DNA of 64,000 bases from SB11 sp943370295 (lineage in GTDB: Bacteria; Bacteroidota; Bacteroidia; UBA8524): the NCBI GenBank assembly GCA_943370295.1, contig CALRQL020000003.1, forward strand, positions 62,001 through 126,000. The letters run 5' to 3'. The stretch's first letter is position 1. The number at the start of each line of letters is the position of its first letter. The notes under the pieces are model-generated. The model ran no database searches, was not told where the DNA came from, and saw nothing but the letters and a program-made list of their open reading frames with translations. Below, in pieces: positions 19,496 to 29,044 of this stretch. The position numbers and the translations under genes were made by a program.

Positions 19496-20569
19496 CTATA
19501 TAGTAGATAAGCTGTACTTCTGTGTTGCTGCGTTATCAAGTCTATCAATAATTTCAGACAAATAGTTTAGGGTATCCAAAATTTCGTCAATAGTCATTTG
19601 ATGCTCTGTCCCATTGGTATATCCCGCAGGAAAGTACTTTAGGAATTTATCATCAACAATTCCATTGCGGTGAGAATATAAATGCCTGATTTGTAGAATT
19701 TTTTCTATCGCATCCTCAGTTGTTCTGTCAAATACACTTAAGTCCTTGATTTGTTTGTTCTCGCCAATAAATCCTTTAACACTTCCTTTTTGCAACTTCC
19801 CTATTTTCTGTTTTGCCCAAAACGTAATAAATTCCTGTATATCTGAACAATTTAGAACATCTTCAACTTTAACCATTTGTTCAGACTTCAGCGTTTCAGG
19901 CTTTGCCAAATAAATTTCGAAAAGAATGTCTGACAAATAAGTTTCGAAGTTATCTACTATTGAAGAGAACAAGATGCGTGATAATACTTTTCCTTCTTTA
20001 ACAGTTGTAAATTTATCAGGAGCCTCAGGATATAATAAAGGTTTAAGATTATCAACCATCTTCAAAATGCTTTGATAATGCTCCAACAGTTTCAATTTTG
20101 AATCGGTGGATTTCCTTTCAAAAGATTCTAAAGTTGTGTTAAGTGATAATATTCTATTATATTCGCCAGTTAAGAAAACTTCGGATACCGGATTTTTTTG
20201 TGTTATTCTTTCGCCGTTCCGTATAAATATTTTACCTTCAAGAGAAATTATACTTGACGACTTTTCAACCCTAATGGCAAATAGCTTTTTGCCGTTGTGC
20301 TGAACATATCCATAGTCAACTATTGGTTTTGGAGATAATAAATCTATCGCTTTATGTGTTATCGAAGTCGCTCGAAAATCTTCACTTAAGCCAGAAACCT
20401 TTAGACCTCCTATTTCTGTAACCCCTAAAATAAGCAGGCCTCCACTTGTGTTTGCAAAGGAACAGATTATTTGGGCAATGGATTTGGAAGGTGGCAACAC
20501 AGCTTTGTACTCTAGTATTTCACTTTCCGGCTGTAATATAATTGACGATACATACTCTTGTAGCTCCAT
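19496..20569 (-). CDS. Schlafen AlbA_2 domain fused to a HEPN-like domain
   Basis: 357 residues; last gene of the five-gene operon. The N-terminal ~130 residues form a Schlafen-type AlbA_2 domain (putative nucleic-acid binding): ESEILEYKAVLPPSKSIAQI, FANTSGGLLILGV, GKIFIRNGERI. After a linker, the C-terminal ~200 residues are helical and end with QIRHLYSHRNGIVDDKF, an R-x4-H motif as in HEPN ribonucleases of the RiboL-PSP-HEPN type. An RNA-cleaving effector or toxin with a nucleic-acid sensor is therefore a reasonable inference. It lies 3 bases after the GHKL gene, so it is translated from the same message. Transcriptional-regulator-type AlbA proteins lack the HEPN part. Confidence 0.75.
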   Translation of the reverse strand: MELQEYVSSIILQPESEILEYKAVLPPSKSIAQIICSFANTSGGLLILGVTEIGGLKVSGLSEDFRATSITHKAIDLLSPKPIVDYGYVQHNGKKLFAIRVEKSSSIISLEGKIFIRNGERITQKNPVSEVFLTGEYNRILSLNTTLESFERKSTDSKLKLLEHYQSILKMVDNLKPLLYPEAPDKFTTVKEGKVLSRILFSSIVDNFETYLSDILFEIYLAKPETLKSEQMVKVEDVLNCSDIQEFITFWAKQKIGKLQKGSVKGFIGENKQIKDLSVFDRTTEDAIEKILQIRHLYSHRNGIVDDKFLKYFPAGYTNGTEHQMTIDEILDTLNYLSEIIDRLDNAATQKYSLSTI

Positions 20570-20572
20570 ATG

Positions 20573-23500
20573 CTAACCCATGTTTATAGGTATTCGATTA
20601 ATACCAGTGGTTTTCAGAATTCTTCCTAACGTAAGGATATGAGGGGTGTAAATACCATTGTCAACCCAAAGCTCAGAATTATCGCTATCTAAGGTATCTT
20701 TTTCTGAAGAATAGTAAATGATAACCTCACCATTATCTGACGGCCTAGTTACAATCTGTATTGATACTCCATTTTTAATGATACCGGCCAATATTGTTGG
20801 AGCGGTTTCTTCCAGATCACTACAATCATAATCTGGATGATTTTCTAGGAACTGAATAATATTTTTCTTTGCCCTTTCAATAAGCCCTTGAGCATAAATG
20901 AACATTCCCGTTGTTGGAGTGGAAGTGTGAAAAAATCTAGAAGAAATTGCGGGGTCTTTAAATGCTTCCTCTAGCTCTTTTTGTGATGAGATACCTAAGC
21001 TTACTAAAATTTCTTGAGTAATATTTATTTTTTCGGGTTCATCTTTCGAATCCTCATCGCTTTTATCACTGAGTTTAGCTAATTTTATGCGTAAATCATC
21101 AATACTTTCTATTCCATGCTCTTCCATAAGTTGATCGAACTCATTTGCTTTCTTCATGTTCAGAGAAATGTCATCATCCTCCAGAAATAGGAATCTCTTC
21201 TCAAACAAATCCGAAAAATATTCATCAGCTTTTTGCCGGTGTTCATTCATCCAAATATAAAATTTCTTCAGAGTCTTTTTGTATTCTTTCCTCTTATCGA
21301 CATCCCTTAATATAGGCTTTATTGAAGATGATATCTTTTCAGCAACATTTTCAATAGTATGTGTTCGGGCTTCTGGCAGTTCTAAAAATATGGATGTGTC
21401 CAATAGCTCTTTTCTAAAATCGTAGGCCAATTCTGCTGAGATATCCTTTAATGTCTCGTCTATATTCCCATCATCTAGAAACAAATCATCTTTGGTACAG
21501 AATACACCATTTTGGTTAGGTAAAATGGGATTCTTTTCCCGATTGATATTATTGGCAAACCCCTCTTTTACTAAAAATGTGACTAAAGTGTCTAACCAGG
21601 TTATAAATGACTTGTCATCAGTAAATCCTAATTCTTCAACGGCTTTTTCAACTGTTTTGCAATCGGCTATTTTTGAAACAATATAGAATAAGGACTTTTT
21701 ATCAGATTCTTCCCATATTTTCTCATCATAATGCTTCAATTTTCTTTTCGTAGAAAAGTCATCCGGATATACTCGTTTGGAAAATTCGAAAATAGATGCT
21801 CGTTTCTCAGGAATATTCTTCTCAGGAAAGAGAGAAGCTAAGTAATCACAAACTATAGGTATATTGTCATTGGTGCCATCTTTAATTATACTATTTATTT
21901 CCGTTACAATACTATCTTGTTTTTTAACAGGATAACGTATGCCTTCACCAGTCGAGGCATTTTTATGTATTAAATATTCCTTAGGATCTTTACTTATTAA
22001 GGAACAAGCGTTTTTTATTTCTTCATCAATATCTTGATCAATATTGAGTTCACTTTTTTTCTTAAATACCCCTAGTTGATCAGGAATCACAGTAAATTTA
22101 TCTGCGAGGATATCTTTGATGTGATTCTCTTCAAGATTCAATAAGCTGTAATAATCGTTTAGAAAGTTTAGCGCATCTTTTTCTTCTCTGTTGAGGGTAT
22201 CGGCAAGATCAGCCAAGCTTTCACGATTTTGTATTTCATTCGATAATTCAGAAATGGAGAATTTATAACAATCCTTCCATATGATATTATGCCACTGATC
22301 TATATGCTCTTTAATGGGTACGAATTGGGGATATATTCTTTGGGATAATTGCCATATCCTCTCTCTGATAGAATCTTTTTCTGCATAAGGGAAATATACC
22401 TGACACTCTCCCTCATCGTTCCAAATCGCAATTCGATCTCCGCTAACAACATCCACAATTGGAGTATATAAAAGCTTATTCCTAATTGGTTCAACGACAT
22501 TATCTTTAAACCAATCGGAATCTATCCACGAATGCCTTTTGGGTAACCTAATCCTAGATAAATTGTATAAATCGTTCCAATTTTCAGCATGACCTACATA
22601 AGATAAAAATTGGTTGTATAAATTTACAGCACGGAGTAAGACATTACAGTTCGTTTGAGAAACTTCATTGTCTTCATCATCTATTAGACTAACTCCATCT
22701 CTTGGTTCAGTCGGCTCAAACAACGGACTATTGACTATAAAGGGTAAGTTCAAATCTTCTGTTCCTATCATAGGGAAGTCCAAATGAAGTCTTGGAATAT
22801 TAGCCTCTAGTTCCAAAGCATAATATTGACCATTTTTATTTGTGACAGGTATGATTATTTGAAGCTCTTTATCATTTATTGTTAGATAATGATTTTTTGA
22901 TTCTTTTTCGTTTACCAGAAGATTGTAAATAGAAAATTCACTCTGTTGATAGCAAATTGTGTCAACCAGCTTTATTTTATATACCGTACTGCCGATTAAT
23001 TCCTCTTCAATAGTAACAGAATTGACTATAGGAACTGCAAATAAGGTATATGAAATCCCGCTTTTTACTTCTTCAAGAGCTATACGGGCTAAACTTTTCT
23101 TCCGTTCCGTAAGTGGATAAATGAAAGAGGTGTAAAAATCACTTTTACCAAGTGTAACATTTTGTGACTTTTTGATATTTTCTTCCGCTTCATCAAATGC
23201 ATTATTAATTCCTTGGATTATCTCCTTTTCACCTTTCCCGCTCCTGTCTAACCAAAAGCTAAATTTGTTAAAAGTTTGGTGTTGATTTTTGTAATAGCTT
23301 TCTATCTGAACTTTTTCAGATAGCAGGTGGGTTGTCATAAACCCAGTACCGAAACGACCTGTGGTTTTATATATCTGCCCGATTTGTTCAGCATCTCTAT
23401 CTTTATCGCTGGAAGAGTATTTCCTTATTAATCCTCTTATATGTTCGTTGGTGAAATATCCCTTATTATGGGAGAAAATAAATTCAGTACCTGTTATCTC

Positions 23501-23710
23501 AATTGTGACATCAACAGTTTCTCCGTCTTCATTGCATAGGCTTGCATTATCTTTGGCATTTTGTATAAGCTCCCATATGAGCCTTCTAGCCGTGAATTCG
23601 ACATCAATATTTTGTCGTATATTCATTAGCTTTTCCAATATTGACTTTGCCGTAATCTTATTTAATTCATCTCTTTCAAACTGAGAGAAAATTCCTGTAG
23701 TAGTACTCAT
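20573..23710 (-). CDS. Sacsin-like GHKL ATPase, large
   Basis: 1,045 residues. The N-terminus has the GHKL (Hsp90/MutL/sacsin) ATP site: N-box WELIQNAKDNA (46-56), FSHNKGYFTNEHI (79-91) where sacsin-type proteins have HNG-x-F, and the lid glycines GRFGTGF (118-124). The remaining ~700 residues have no motif I can name; there is a charged helical region near 900-930 and a beta-rich C-terminus (SIQIVTRPSDNGEVIIYYSS). Sacsin-like ATPases occur in several bacterial conflict systems, often as the motor or sensor beside a nuclease. It sits between the 93-residue gene (36 bases upstream) and the AlbA_2-HEPN gene (3 bases downstream). No signal peptide, so cytoplasmic. Confidence 0.82.
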   Translation of the reverse strand: MSTTTGIFSQFERDELNKITAKSILEKLMNIRQNIDVEFTARRLIWELIQNAKDNASLCNEDGETVDVTIEITGTEFIFSHNKGYFTNEHIRGLIRKYSSSDKDRDAEQIGQIYKTTGRFGTGFMTTHLLSEKVQIESYYKNQHQTFNKFSFWLDRSGKGEKEIIQGINNAFDEAEENIKKSQNVTLGKSDFYTSFIYPLTERKKSLARIALEEVKSGISYTLFAVPIVNSVTIEEELIGSTVYKIKLVDTICYQQSEFSIYNLLVNEKESKNHYLTINDKELQIIIPVTNKNGQYYALELEANIPRLHLDFPMIGTEDLNLPFIVNSPLFEPTEPRDGVSLIDDEDNEVSQTNCNVLLRAVNLYNQFLSYVGHAENWNDLYNLSRIRLPKRHSWIDSDWFKDNVVEPIRNKLLYTPIVDVVSGDRIAIWNDEGECQVYFPYAEKDSIRERIWQLSQRIYPQFVPIKEHIDQWHNIIWKDCYKFSISELSNEIQNRESLADLADTLNREEKDALNFLNDYYSLLNLEENHIKDILADKFTVIPDQLGVFKKKSELNIDQDIDEEIKNACSLISKDPKEYLIHKNASTGEGIRYPVKKQDSIVTEINSIIKDGTNDNIPIVCDYLASLFPEKNIPEKRASIFEFSKRVYPDDFSTKRKLKHYDEKIWEESDKKSLFYIVSKIADCKTVEKAVEELGFTDDKSFITWLDTLVTFLVKEGFANNINREKNPILPNQNGVFCTKDDLFLDDGNIDETLKDISAELAYDFRKELLDTSIFLELPEARTHTIENVAEKISSSIKPILRDVDKRKEYKKTLKKFYIWMNEHRQKADEYFSDLFEKRFLFLEDDDISLNMKKANEFDQLMEEHGIESIDDLRIKLAKLSDKSDEDSKDEPEKINITQEILVSLGISSQKELEEAFKDPAISSRFFHTSTPTTGMFIYAQGLIERAKKNIIQFLENHPDYDCSDLEETAPTILAGIIKNGVSIQIVTRPSDNGEVIIYYSSEKDTLDSDNSELWVDNGIYTPHILTLGRILKTTGINRIPINMG

Positions 23711-23746
23711 AAATTATCAATATTGATCCTAATAGTACTTCAATTA

Positions 23747-24028
23747 TTAATACTCTACGTCCTTTAATCGAAGTAAAATAATGTTTTGGTTTTCTAAGTG
23801 CAGGCATCTTATCCCAACCTGGAAATCGGCATTAAGTTTAATTTTAGCGGAATTCCCAGAAAAACTTTCACCGCTTTTCCCTTCATTTAAATGGGATGTC
23901 AGGTTCTCCGTATTCGAGGAAAACGGAATAACCTCAAGAATCAAATATTTGTTATCTCTAAAACTGATCACGGACTTTTTTAGATACAAATACTTTTTAA
24001 CTTCTTCAACACAATCAGTGTAGTTCAT
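23747..24028 (-). CDS. Small hypothetical protein of the five-gene operon
   Basis: 93 residues (MNYTDCVEEVKKYLYLKKSV...). Mixed alpha/beta with a central S/G/N-rich stretch (TSHLNEGKSGESFSGNSAKI) and a final hydrophobic strand QNIILLRLKDVEY. No family recognised. It starts 2 bases after the NdpA-like stop, so it is very likely cotranslated and part of the system, perhaps as an adaptor. The size and position recall the small middle components of multi-gene conflict systems, but that is only inference. Confidence 0.65.
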   Translation of the reverse strand: MNYTDCVEEVKKYLYLKKSVISFRDNKYLILEVIPFSSNTENLTSHLNEGKSGESFSGNSAKIKLNADFQVGIRCLHLENQNIILLRLKDVEY

Positions 24029-24030
24029 GC

Positions 24031-25071
24031 TTACGCCTCATTTTCGTAGTAAATCTTATAGAACTTTCTTCCATCCCGTTCAACGCCTTTTTCAATCATA
24101 TCCCTATTTCCGCGTATATATATATCAAAGTTTTTATCTAACTTCAAAACATTTTTGAACACCCGTGCTTGTTTTTTCACTGCCTGGGAGGATATTTCAA
24201 AATTGTCTATTGGCCCAATTTTATTCTCTTCTCTATAAATTGAGTCAAAGTTTCTAAATGAACTTATTATTCCTTCATCCTTAAACACCTCATTTTCAAA
24301 CTGGTTTTTATCAAAACTTTCATGTGATTTAAAGTATTCTACAGACCGATTAAGCAGGTCTATTTTATCCGTCTTACTTACTTCAAATTCTTCAGAAAGC
24401 TGCTTTGTGACAAAATCTTTGGTAAGAGAAAGGAAGTTTTTTGTAAAATGATAGGCGTCAGAGCCTGGCTTTATATTCAAAAAGTCATTCTTCCAATATT
24501 GAGTATCATTAGATTTGTTTGAATCAACTATGGATACTTTGTATCCATGTTCTGCTTCAATATTAAAGATGATGCAGCCCTTATTAAGGTTTCCAATATC
24601 TACTCCGTTATCATGCTGTATTTTATAATTGTCCTTTGTTGGATCGAATTTCAAGAAAACATCTGTAACCTCTGTTTTAAATAGTCCGATTGCTGTTGAT
24701 TGTACACCATCAAGAAATAAATCTTCCAATAAGCAAATATTAAACTCCCCTCCGTTTACTTTGGGATGCGTCGAGCTTTCATACAAATGCTTTGATAGTT
24801 CTACGCTGTTTTCGTAAAATGTTTTGTTCTCGGAGAAGATTCTGCTGGCAATGGTATAGACAGCATTCAATGACAACTCCGTTGGATTGGTAAAGTTAAA
24901 AAATTCATTCCCCTGAAACGGTGATAAAAAGTATTTGAGCAAATATTTTATAGTATCTCCTTCTGCTATATCAACTTCACCGGCAGAAATTTTAATTCCT
25001 TCATCCCTCAGTTTATTTCCTACAAAATGGGTAGCTATTTTTTTTAATTTAACGCTTGTAAAGTCTATCAT
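24031..25071 (-). CDS. Nucleoid-associated protein of the NdpA/YejK (37-kDa NAP) family
   Basis: 346 residues. The N-terminus FTSVKLKKIATHFVGNKLRD and the following KYLLKYFLSPFQGNEFFNF, then LSKHLYESSTHPKVNGGEFN and AIGLFKTEVTDVFLKF, match the Bacteroidota NdpA/NA37 family, known for binding nucleoid DNA. Full length for the family, cytoplasmic. Its ATG overlaps the stop of the Cap4-like nuclease by four bases (ATGA), so the two are translationally coupled. In housekeeping contexts this gene stands alone; inside an operon with a nuclease, a GHKL ATPase and a HEPN protein it probably works as the DNA-binding part of a defence complex. Confidence 0.75.
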   Translation of the reverse strand: MIDFTSVKLKKIATHFVGNKLRDEGIKISAGEVDIAEGDTIKYLLKYFLSPFQGNEFFNFTNPTELSLNAVYTIASRIFSENKTFYENSVELSKHLYESSTHPKVNGGEFNICLLEDLFLDGVQSTAIGLFKTEVTDVFLKFDPTKDNYKIQHDNGVDIGNLNKGCIIFNIEAEHGYKVSIVDSNKSNDTQYWKNDFLNIKPGSDAYHFTKNFLSLTKDFVTKQLSEEFEVSKTDKIDLLNRSVEYFKSHESFDKNQFENEVFKDEGIISSFRNFDSIYREENKIGPIDNFEISSQAVKKQARVFKNVLKLDKNFDIYIRGNRDMIEKGVERDGRKFYKIYYENEA

Positions 25072-27749
25072 TCTACGATATTAAATTGTTTAAGTTTTTC
25101 CAATTTTATTTTCTCAATTTCCTTTGATAATTCTCTTTTGAATGTATCAATATTTGCAAGAGCTTTAACTTGATTTGACATAAATAAGTTTGGCTCCGAT
25201 TTAAAAATACCATCTCTTTCCGGCTTATTTTTTAGTGCATCGGAAAAATTGTATTTTACGCTGTAATAACCATTTCTGATATTGTAATGGTTATACTTAT
25301 ATGTAATATAGATTTCTTCAAGTAATAAAACCTTTTTAAAGTCAGAGTCCGAAATCTCATTAATACCAGATAAATTCCGGCCACTAAAATATGTTATTAG
25401 GTCCTTGTCTTTTTTATCCTTAAATGCTTCGGGAATATCTTCATTGTCATCAAATTTAAATTTAATGGACTTTATCTCAGCTTCACTAAAAATCGTTGAT
25501 GTAGCAACATTTGTAAAACTTAATAGGAAATTGACCCGGTCAATATTGCTGCCAAAACTTTTAAACATTACTTTAACTGTGTCCTCCTTGATAAAGTCTG
25601 CCTGTTTAAATTCAATTTCAAGACTCTTCATCACCCGATTGGCAATTAGCTTGTCCTCACGAGACACCGTATTTATACGATTTATAACAAGATTATCATT
25701 TTCTTTTGTACACACAATTTCAATTCTGCCCCATAAGGTATTTACTGATATTTGACTTGTTGGGTCCTTCCTCTCTGTACGAATATCTAATATATATTCA
25801 TTAGGATTCGAGGGACTTTGTTTAAAAACTGGTGTATCTAATAACTTTGTATTTAAATTATCTGTTAGATTGTCGAAGTTGGGTCGTATTCTCTTAAACA
25901 CACTTTCTAAGGTTTCATTCTGTTTTACTTGAAATATTTCATTAATAGTATTAAGAGGTCTATCTTTTACATCTATAAGCGTTTTAAAATTTTCAAGTTC
26001 TTTCGGGCTGAATAGTAGTGTGGACATTAGCCCAATCAGTTTGCTCCGGTCAGCACTTTTCACAAAAATTCCTTTTTTTGCGAGAAAGATTTTCATGTCA
26101 TTTGGCGTTATCGCATCTGTCTTTAAGAATGGCTTAATGATGTCACCATAGGGAAGAATGTTTATAAAGGTTTCATTTAGATGTTTTGATTTTAAACCGC
26201 TCTGGGTTTGCAATTCATCAAACGCTTCATTTTTTAATAATAAATTTGATGTAGAAATAACACTATCCAATGCTTCCGCGTCGATTCTGTCATATTTTTT
26301 CACGTGGATTTTTTCTTCCAATACATCATCGTTAAAGGAACGAATAACTTCAGATGCAATGTTTTGAAATTCGGAGTCGTTATAATCAGGGAAATATAAA
26401 AGATACTCATTACCTAATCCACTAGTTAGCCTTATCGTTAGCCAAATAAGTTTTTTCAAAGAATCTTCAGTAAAGTTGTCTGAACAGAAAATTAATATAC
26501 TAATCTTATTACTACTTTCCTTAATTATTGGTAAAACGGAGCTGTTTATGTATTGAACAGGTAATTTTGTGCCTCTTTTGCCTATTTGACCCGGATTTTG
26601 GTTGGCTTCAGTAATCGGATACAAAAACTTAACTGTCAGATCATCCCGATAATTTTTGGCGGTAACAATCGTACTAATCAGAAAATTAGCTTTGTTGTTA
26701 TCTACGAGGTAATAATACATATCGTCGTTAAGTCCATCCCTTTTATAATTATCCTTTGCATGATGTATGAAATCCTGATTTACCTCTGAATTTTCAGTTG
26801 TAAGCCAAAAAAGAATATTATGGTATTCTGTATTAGAATTTCGTTTAATTGGAATTTTCTTCTGTATTTTTAAATCATCAAAGACTCTTTCAGAGCCATA
26901 TAAATAATTCTGTATCTCCGTTTTTGATGATGCAGGATACATCAAATCGTGAAGAGACGTTATAAAAATGGCATCATCTACATCAGATTTTAATTTACTC
27001 TCAAAATCACCAAAAAAATCAACATTGAATTGCTCATCGATTTCTTTTCTCTCATTATAAATATTTACAGTTACGTTCTCGCCAAAATTTGTCCACCCAA
27101 TTATATCAAGAATCTTCTTTGCAATTCTCAAATGAAACGGTTTATTTTCATTCGGCGCAGGACTCGCCAATGCAGCAAAAGGATTGGTTTCAATCTGTTT
27201 TTCTATAGCTAATATCCAATCCAGAAGTTGTTTATCAAAATCTTCGCGGGTGATTTCTTTTCCTGTGATAGAGTTAGTTCCAAAATGGGCAGTAAGAGTC
27301 TTAACCAATATTTCCCGAACCTTAGATGACATTTTCGATTTTCCGTGTTTCTCATAGTAGGCGTCAATTTTAGTTGATGCAATGTCAATAAGGTTATCCG
27401 TATCTAAAGATTGGACCTTCGATATTTTCACTTTTTCAATAGAATCACTTTTGATAAGTTTTTCCTCTGGGTGACCCACAATAGTTAATTCATAATCATC
27501 TATACCGGGAGTATTGGTAACAAGTTCTTCGCACCATTTTTTGGCAACAGAATGCCTTATTATATTTTCAGAAGATTTGACTTGACAGACTTTGACCTTA
27601 TCGGGATAAACCCACTTAATGTCAACCTTTTCAGATTCATCTAACGGTTCCAAAGTAACCGTAGTCCACTGATTATCTAATTCTAGGGCATCCAATACAC
27701 ATATAATAGTTTGTATCAAATAGCCTCTGATTCCAGCATTTCCACTCAT
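25068..27749 (-). CDS. Cap4/DUF4297-like PD-(D/E)xK nuclease with large unknown C-terminus
   Basis: About 893 residues from the ATG at 27749 (MSGNAGIRGYLIQTII); the longer frame begins with TTG at 27773. The N-terminal ~120 residues match the Cap4/DUF4297 endonuclease pattern: GYLIQTIICVLDAL helix, Glu34 in VTLEPLD, Asp43 in KVDIKW and the Q-x-K of KVCQVKSSENI (56-58), i.e. a PD-(D/E)xK site. The other ~770 residues are mixed alpha/beta with no domain I recognise; Cap4 itself carries a ~250-residue SAVED sensor there, and this region does not look like one. First gene of the five-gene operon; a terminator just upstream separates it from the transfer genes. Probably cuts DNA as the effector. 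Confidence 0.75.
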   Translation of the reverse strand: MSGNAGIRGYLIQTIICVLDALELDNQWTTVTLEPLDESEKVDIKWVYPDKVKVCQVKSSENIIRHSVAKKWCEELVTNTPGIDDYELTIVGHPEEKLIKSDSIEKVKISKVQSLDTDNLIDIASTKIDAYYEKHGKSKMSSKVREILVKTLTAHFGTNSITGKEITREDFDKQLLDWILAIEKQIETNPFAALASPAPNENKPFHLRIAKKILDIIGWTNFGENVTVNIYNERKEIDEQFNVDFFGDFESKLKSDVDDAIFITSLHDLMYPASSKTEIQNYLYGSERVFDDLKIQKKIPIKRNSNTEYHNILFWLTTENSEVNQDFIHHAKDNYKRDGLNDDMYYYLVDNNKANFLISTIVTAKNYRDDLTVKFLYPITEANQNPGQIGKRGTKLPVQYINSSVLPIIKESSNKISILIFCSDNFTEDSLKKLIWLTIRLTSGLGNEYLLYFPDYNDSEFQNIASEVIRSFNDDVLEEKIHVKKYDRIDAEALDSVISTSNLLLKNEAFDELQTQSGLKSKHLNETFINILPYGDIIKPFLKTDAITPNDMKIFLAKKGIFVKSADRSKLIGLMSTLLFSPKELENFKTLIDVKDRPLNTINEIFQVKQNETLESVFKRIRPNFDNLTDNLNTKLLDTPVFKQSPSNPNEYILDIRTERKDPTSQISVNTLWGRIEIVCTKENDNLVINRINTVSREDKLIANRVMKSLEIEFKQADFIKEDTVKVMFKSFGSNIDRVNFLLSFTNVATSTIFSEAEIKSIKFKFDDNEDIPEAFKDKKDKDLITYFSGRNLSGINEISDSDFKKVLLLEEIYITYKYNHYNIRNGYYSVKYNFSDALKNKPERDGIFKSEPNLFMSNQVKALANIDTFKRELSKEIEKIKLEKLKQFNIVE

Positions 27750-27798
27750 AATCAATAATATTCTATACTGCAACCTACCAAATTTCTTTTATTTATAA

Positions 27799-27827
27799 AA
27801 AAATCAACTTACGTTTAGTTGATTTTT
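27799..27827 (-). terminator. Terminator between transfer genes and the five-gene operon
   Basis: An 11-bp perfect stem AAAAATCAACT / AGTTGATTTTT with a 7-base loop; the right arm touches the stop codon of the ATPase gene. It insulates the downstream operon, whose own promoter must lie within 27750-27800, where I see no clear -7 box. Confidence 0.75.
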
Positions 27828-29044
27828 CATTTATATTTAACAGCCTCCCCGCTGAACCCCACACTCGTCTCCCCGTCAATACAGAGTTTGAGATAAATGT
27901 GATATTTCGGCAAGTTAATTAAATCCCTTTCATTGAACGTAGGATAAAACTCTTTGGCAAGGTAATCGGCATCAGTTGCTCCCACCCTGAACGAGATTAA
28001 AGTGCCCACATTGCCAAAGATAGCGGCCCTGATAGGCTCAGAAAGCTGCTCAATATACTGGTGCGCTAAGAACAGGGATAGTTTGTATTTCCGTGCTTCT
28101 GCAAGAATATCAGCAATGGAATCGGTGATAAAGGAATGGGCTTCGTCAATGTATAAGTAAAAGGGTGCTCGCTGGTGTTCCGGTATGGTTGCCCGGTATA
28201 GGGCATTTAACTGAAATGAGGTAACTAAGATACTTCCTAATATGGTGGAGGCATCTTCCCCTACTATTCCTTTTGACAGGTTGGCAATGAATATCTTGCT
28301 AGTATCCATTATTTCACTCATTCTGATACCCCTCGTTGGCTGGCCTAAGATATTTCGGAGTGGTGTGCTTGCCCTGAATATGCCCGTTTTGTTTAAGATC
28401 GGTGCAATGTATTCACTCCGTTGTCTCGGGGTATATCCGTCATATTCATTCTTCCAAAAGGTGATGATATGGGGATTGGATACATAGTCCAATACCTTGT
28501 CCCTAAATGCTGATTCGGTGAGGAGGGGTTGTATATCAAGCAAGGTGGCATTGGGATAGTTCAGCAGGGTTAACAGGGTATATCTTAGAATATGTTCCAT
28601 TCTTGGCCCCCAACTTTCTTTCCATATCTTCCTGAAGGTGGATATGAGTCCTGATGCTACCAGGTGATGATAGTTGGGATGTATTCCGTGTATGGGGTTG
28701 AATGCTACGAGGTTTTCTGTATCTGCCGGATTAAAATAGATGAGGTCATGCTTTCGGTGTTCGGGTATGTTTTGTATCAGTGTTTTTGATACATCGCTGT
28801 GAGGATCAATTACTGCTAGCCCTTTCCCCTTTTGTATGTCAGAGAGTGCCATGTTGATAAGGAGAGTACTTTTCCCTGTGCCTGATTTTCCGATAACGTA
28901 TATATGATGCAAGCGGTCTGCATCCTTTATACCAAAAGGGGTGTTCTGATTTCTCCAGTTGGTGACTCCGATGGGGGTAATGTGAAATTTGTCATACATA
29001 ATGAATTGTAGGTTATGCTTTTTGTTTAGTGAGTTGTTATACAC
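27827..29044 (-). CDS. HerA/VirB4-type conjugation ATPase (T4SS DNA-binding domain)
   Basis: 405 residues from GTG at 29044, which overlaps the RuvC-like stop by 8 bases, or ~390 from the ATG at 28999 (MYDKFHITPIG). Walker A is VIGKSGTGKSTLLIN, followed by GLAVIDPHSDV; Walker B is FYLYIDEAHSF, followed by a sensor-like SLFLAHQYIEQL. This is the hexameric FtsK/HerA ATPase class with TraM-recognition-like C-terminus, used in DNA transfer. It is one of two such ATPases in the island, the other being the membrane-anchored VirD4 at 52178. No N-terminal membrane helices. It ends a four-gene operon starting with the Dam methylase. Confidence 0.82.
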   Translation of the reverse strand: MYNNSLNKKHNLQFIMYDKFHITPIGVTNWRNQNTPFGIKDADRLHHIYVIGKSGTGKSTLLINMALSDIQKGKGLAVIDPHSDVSKTLIQNIPEHRKHDLIYFNPADTENLVAFNPIHGIHPNYHHLVASGLISTFRKIWKESWGPRMEHILRYTLLTLLNYPNATLLDIQPLLTESAFRDKVLDYVSNPHIITFWKNEYDGYTPRQRSEYIAPILNKTGIFRASTPLRNILGQPTRGIRMSEIMDTSKIFIANLSKGIVGEDASTILGSILVTSFQLNALYRATIPEHQRAPFYLYIDEAHSFITDSIADILAEARKYKLSLFLAHQYIEQLSEPIRAAIFGNVGTLISFRVGATDADYLAKEFYPTFNERDLINLPKYHIYLKLCIDGETSVGFSGEAVKYK

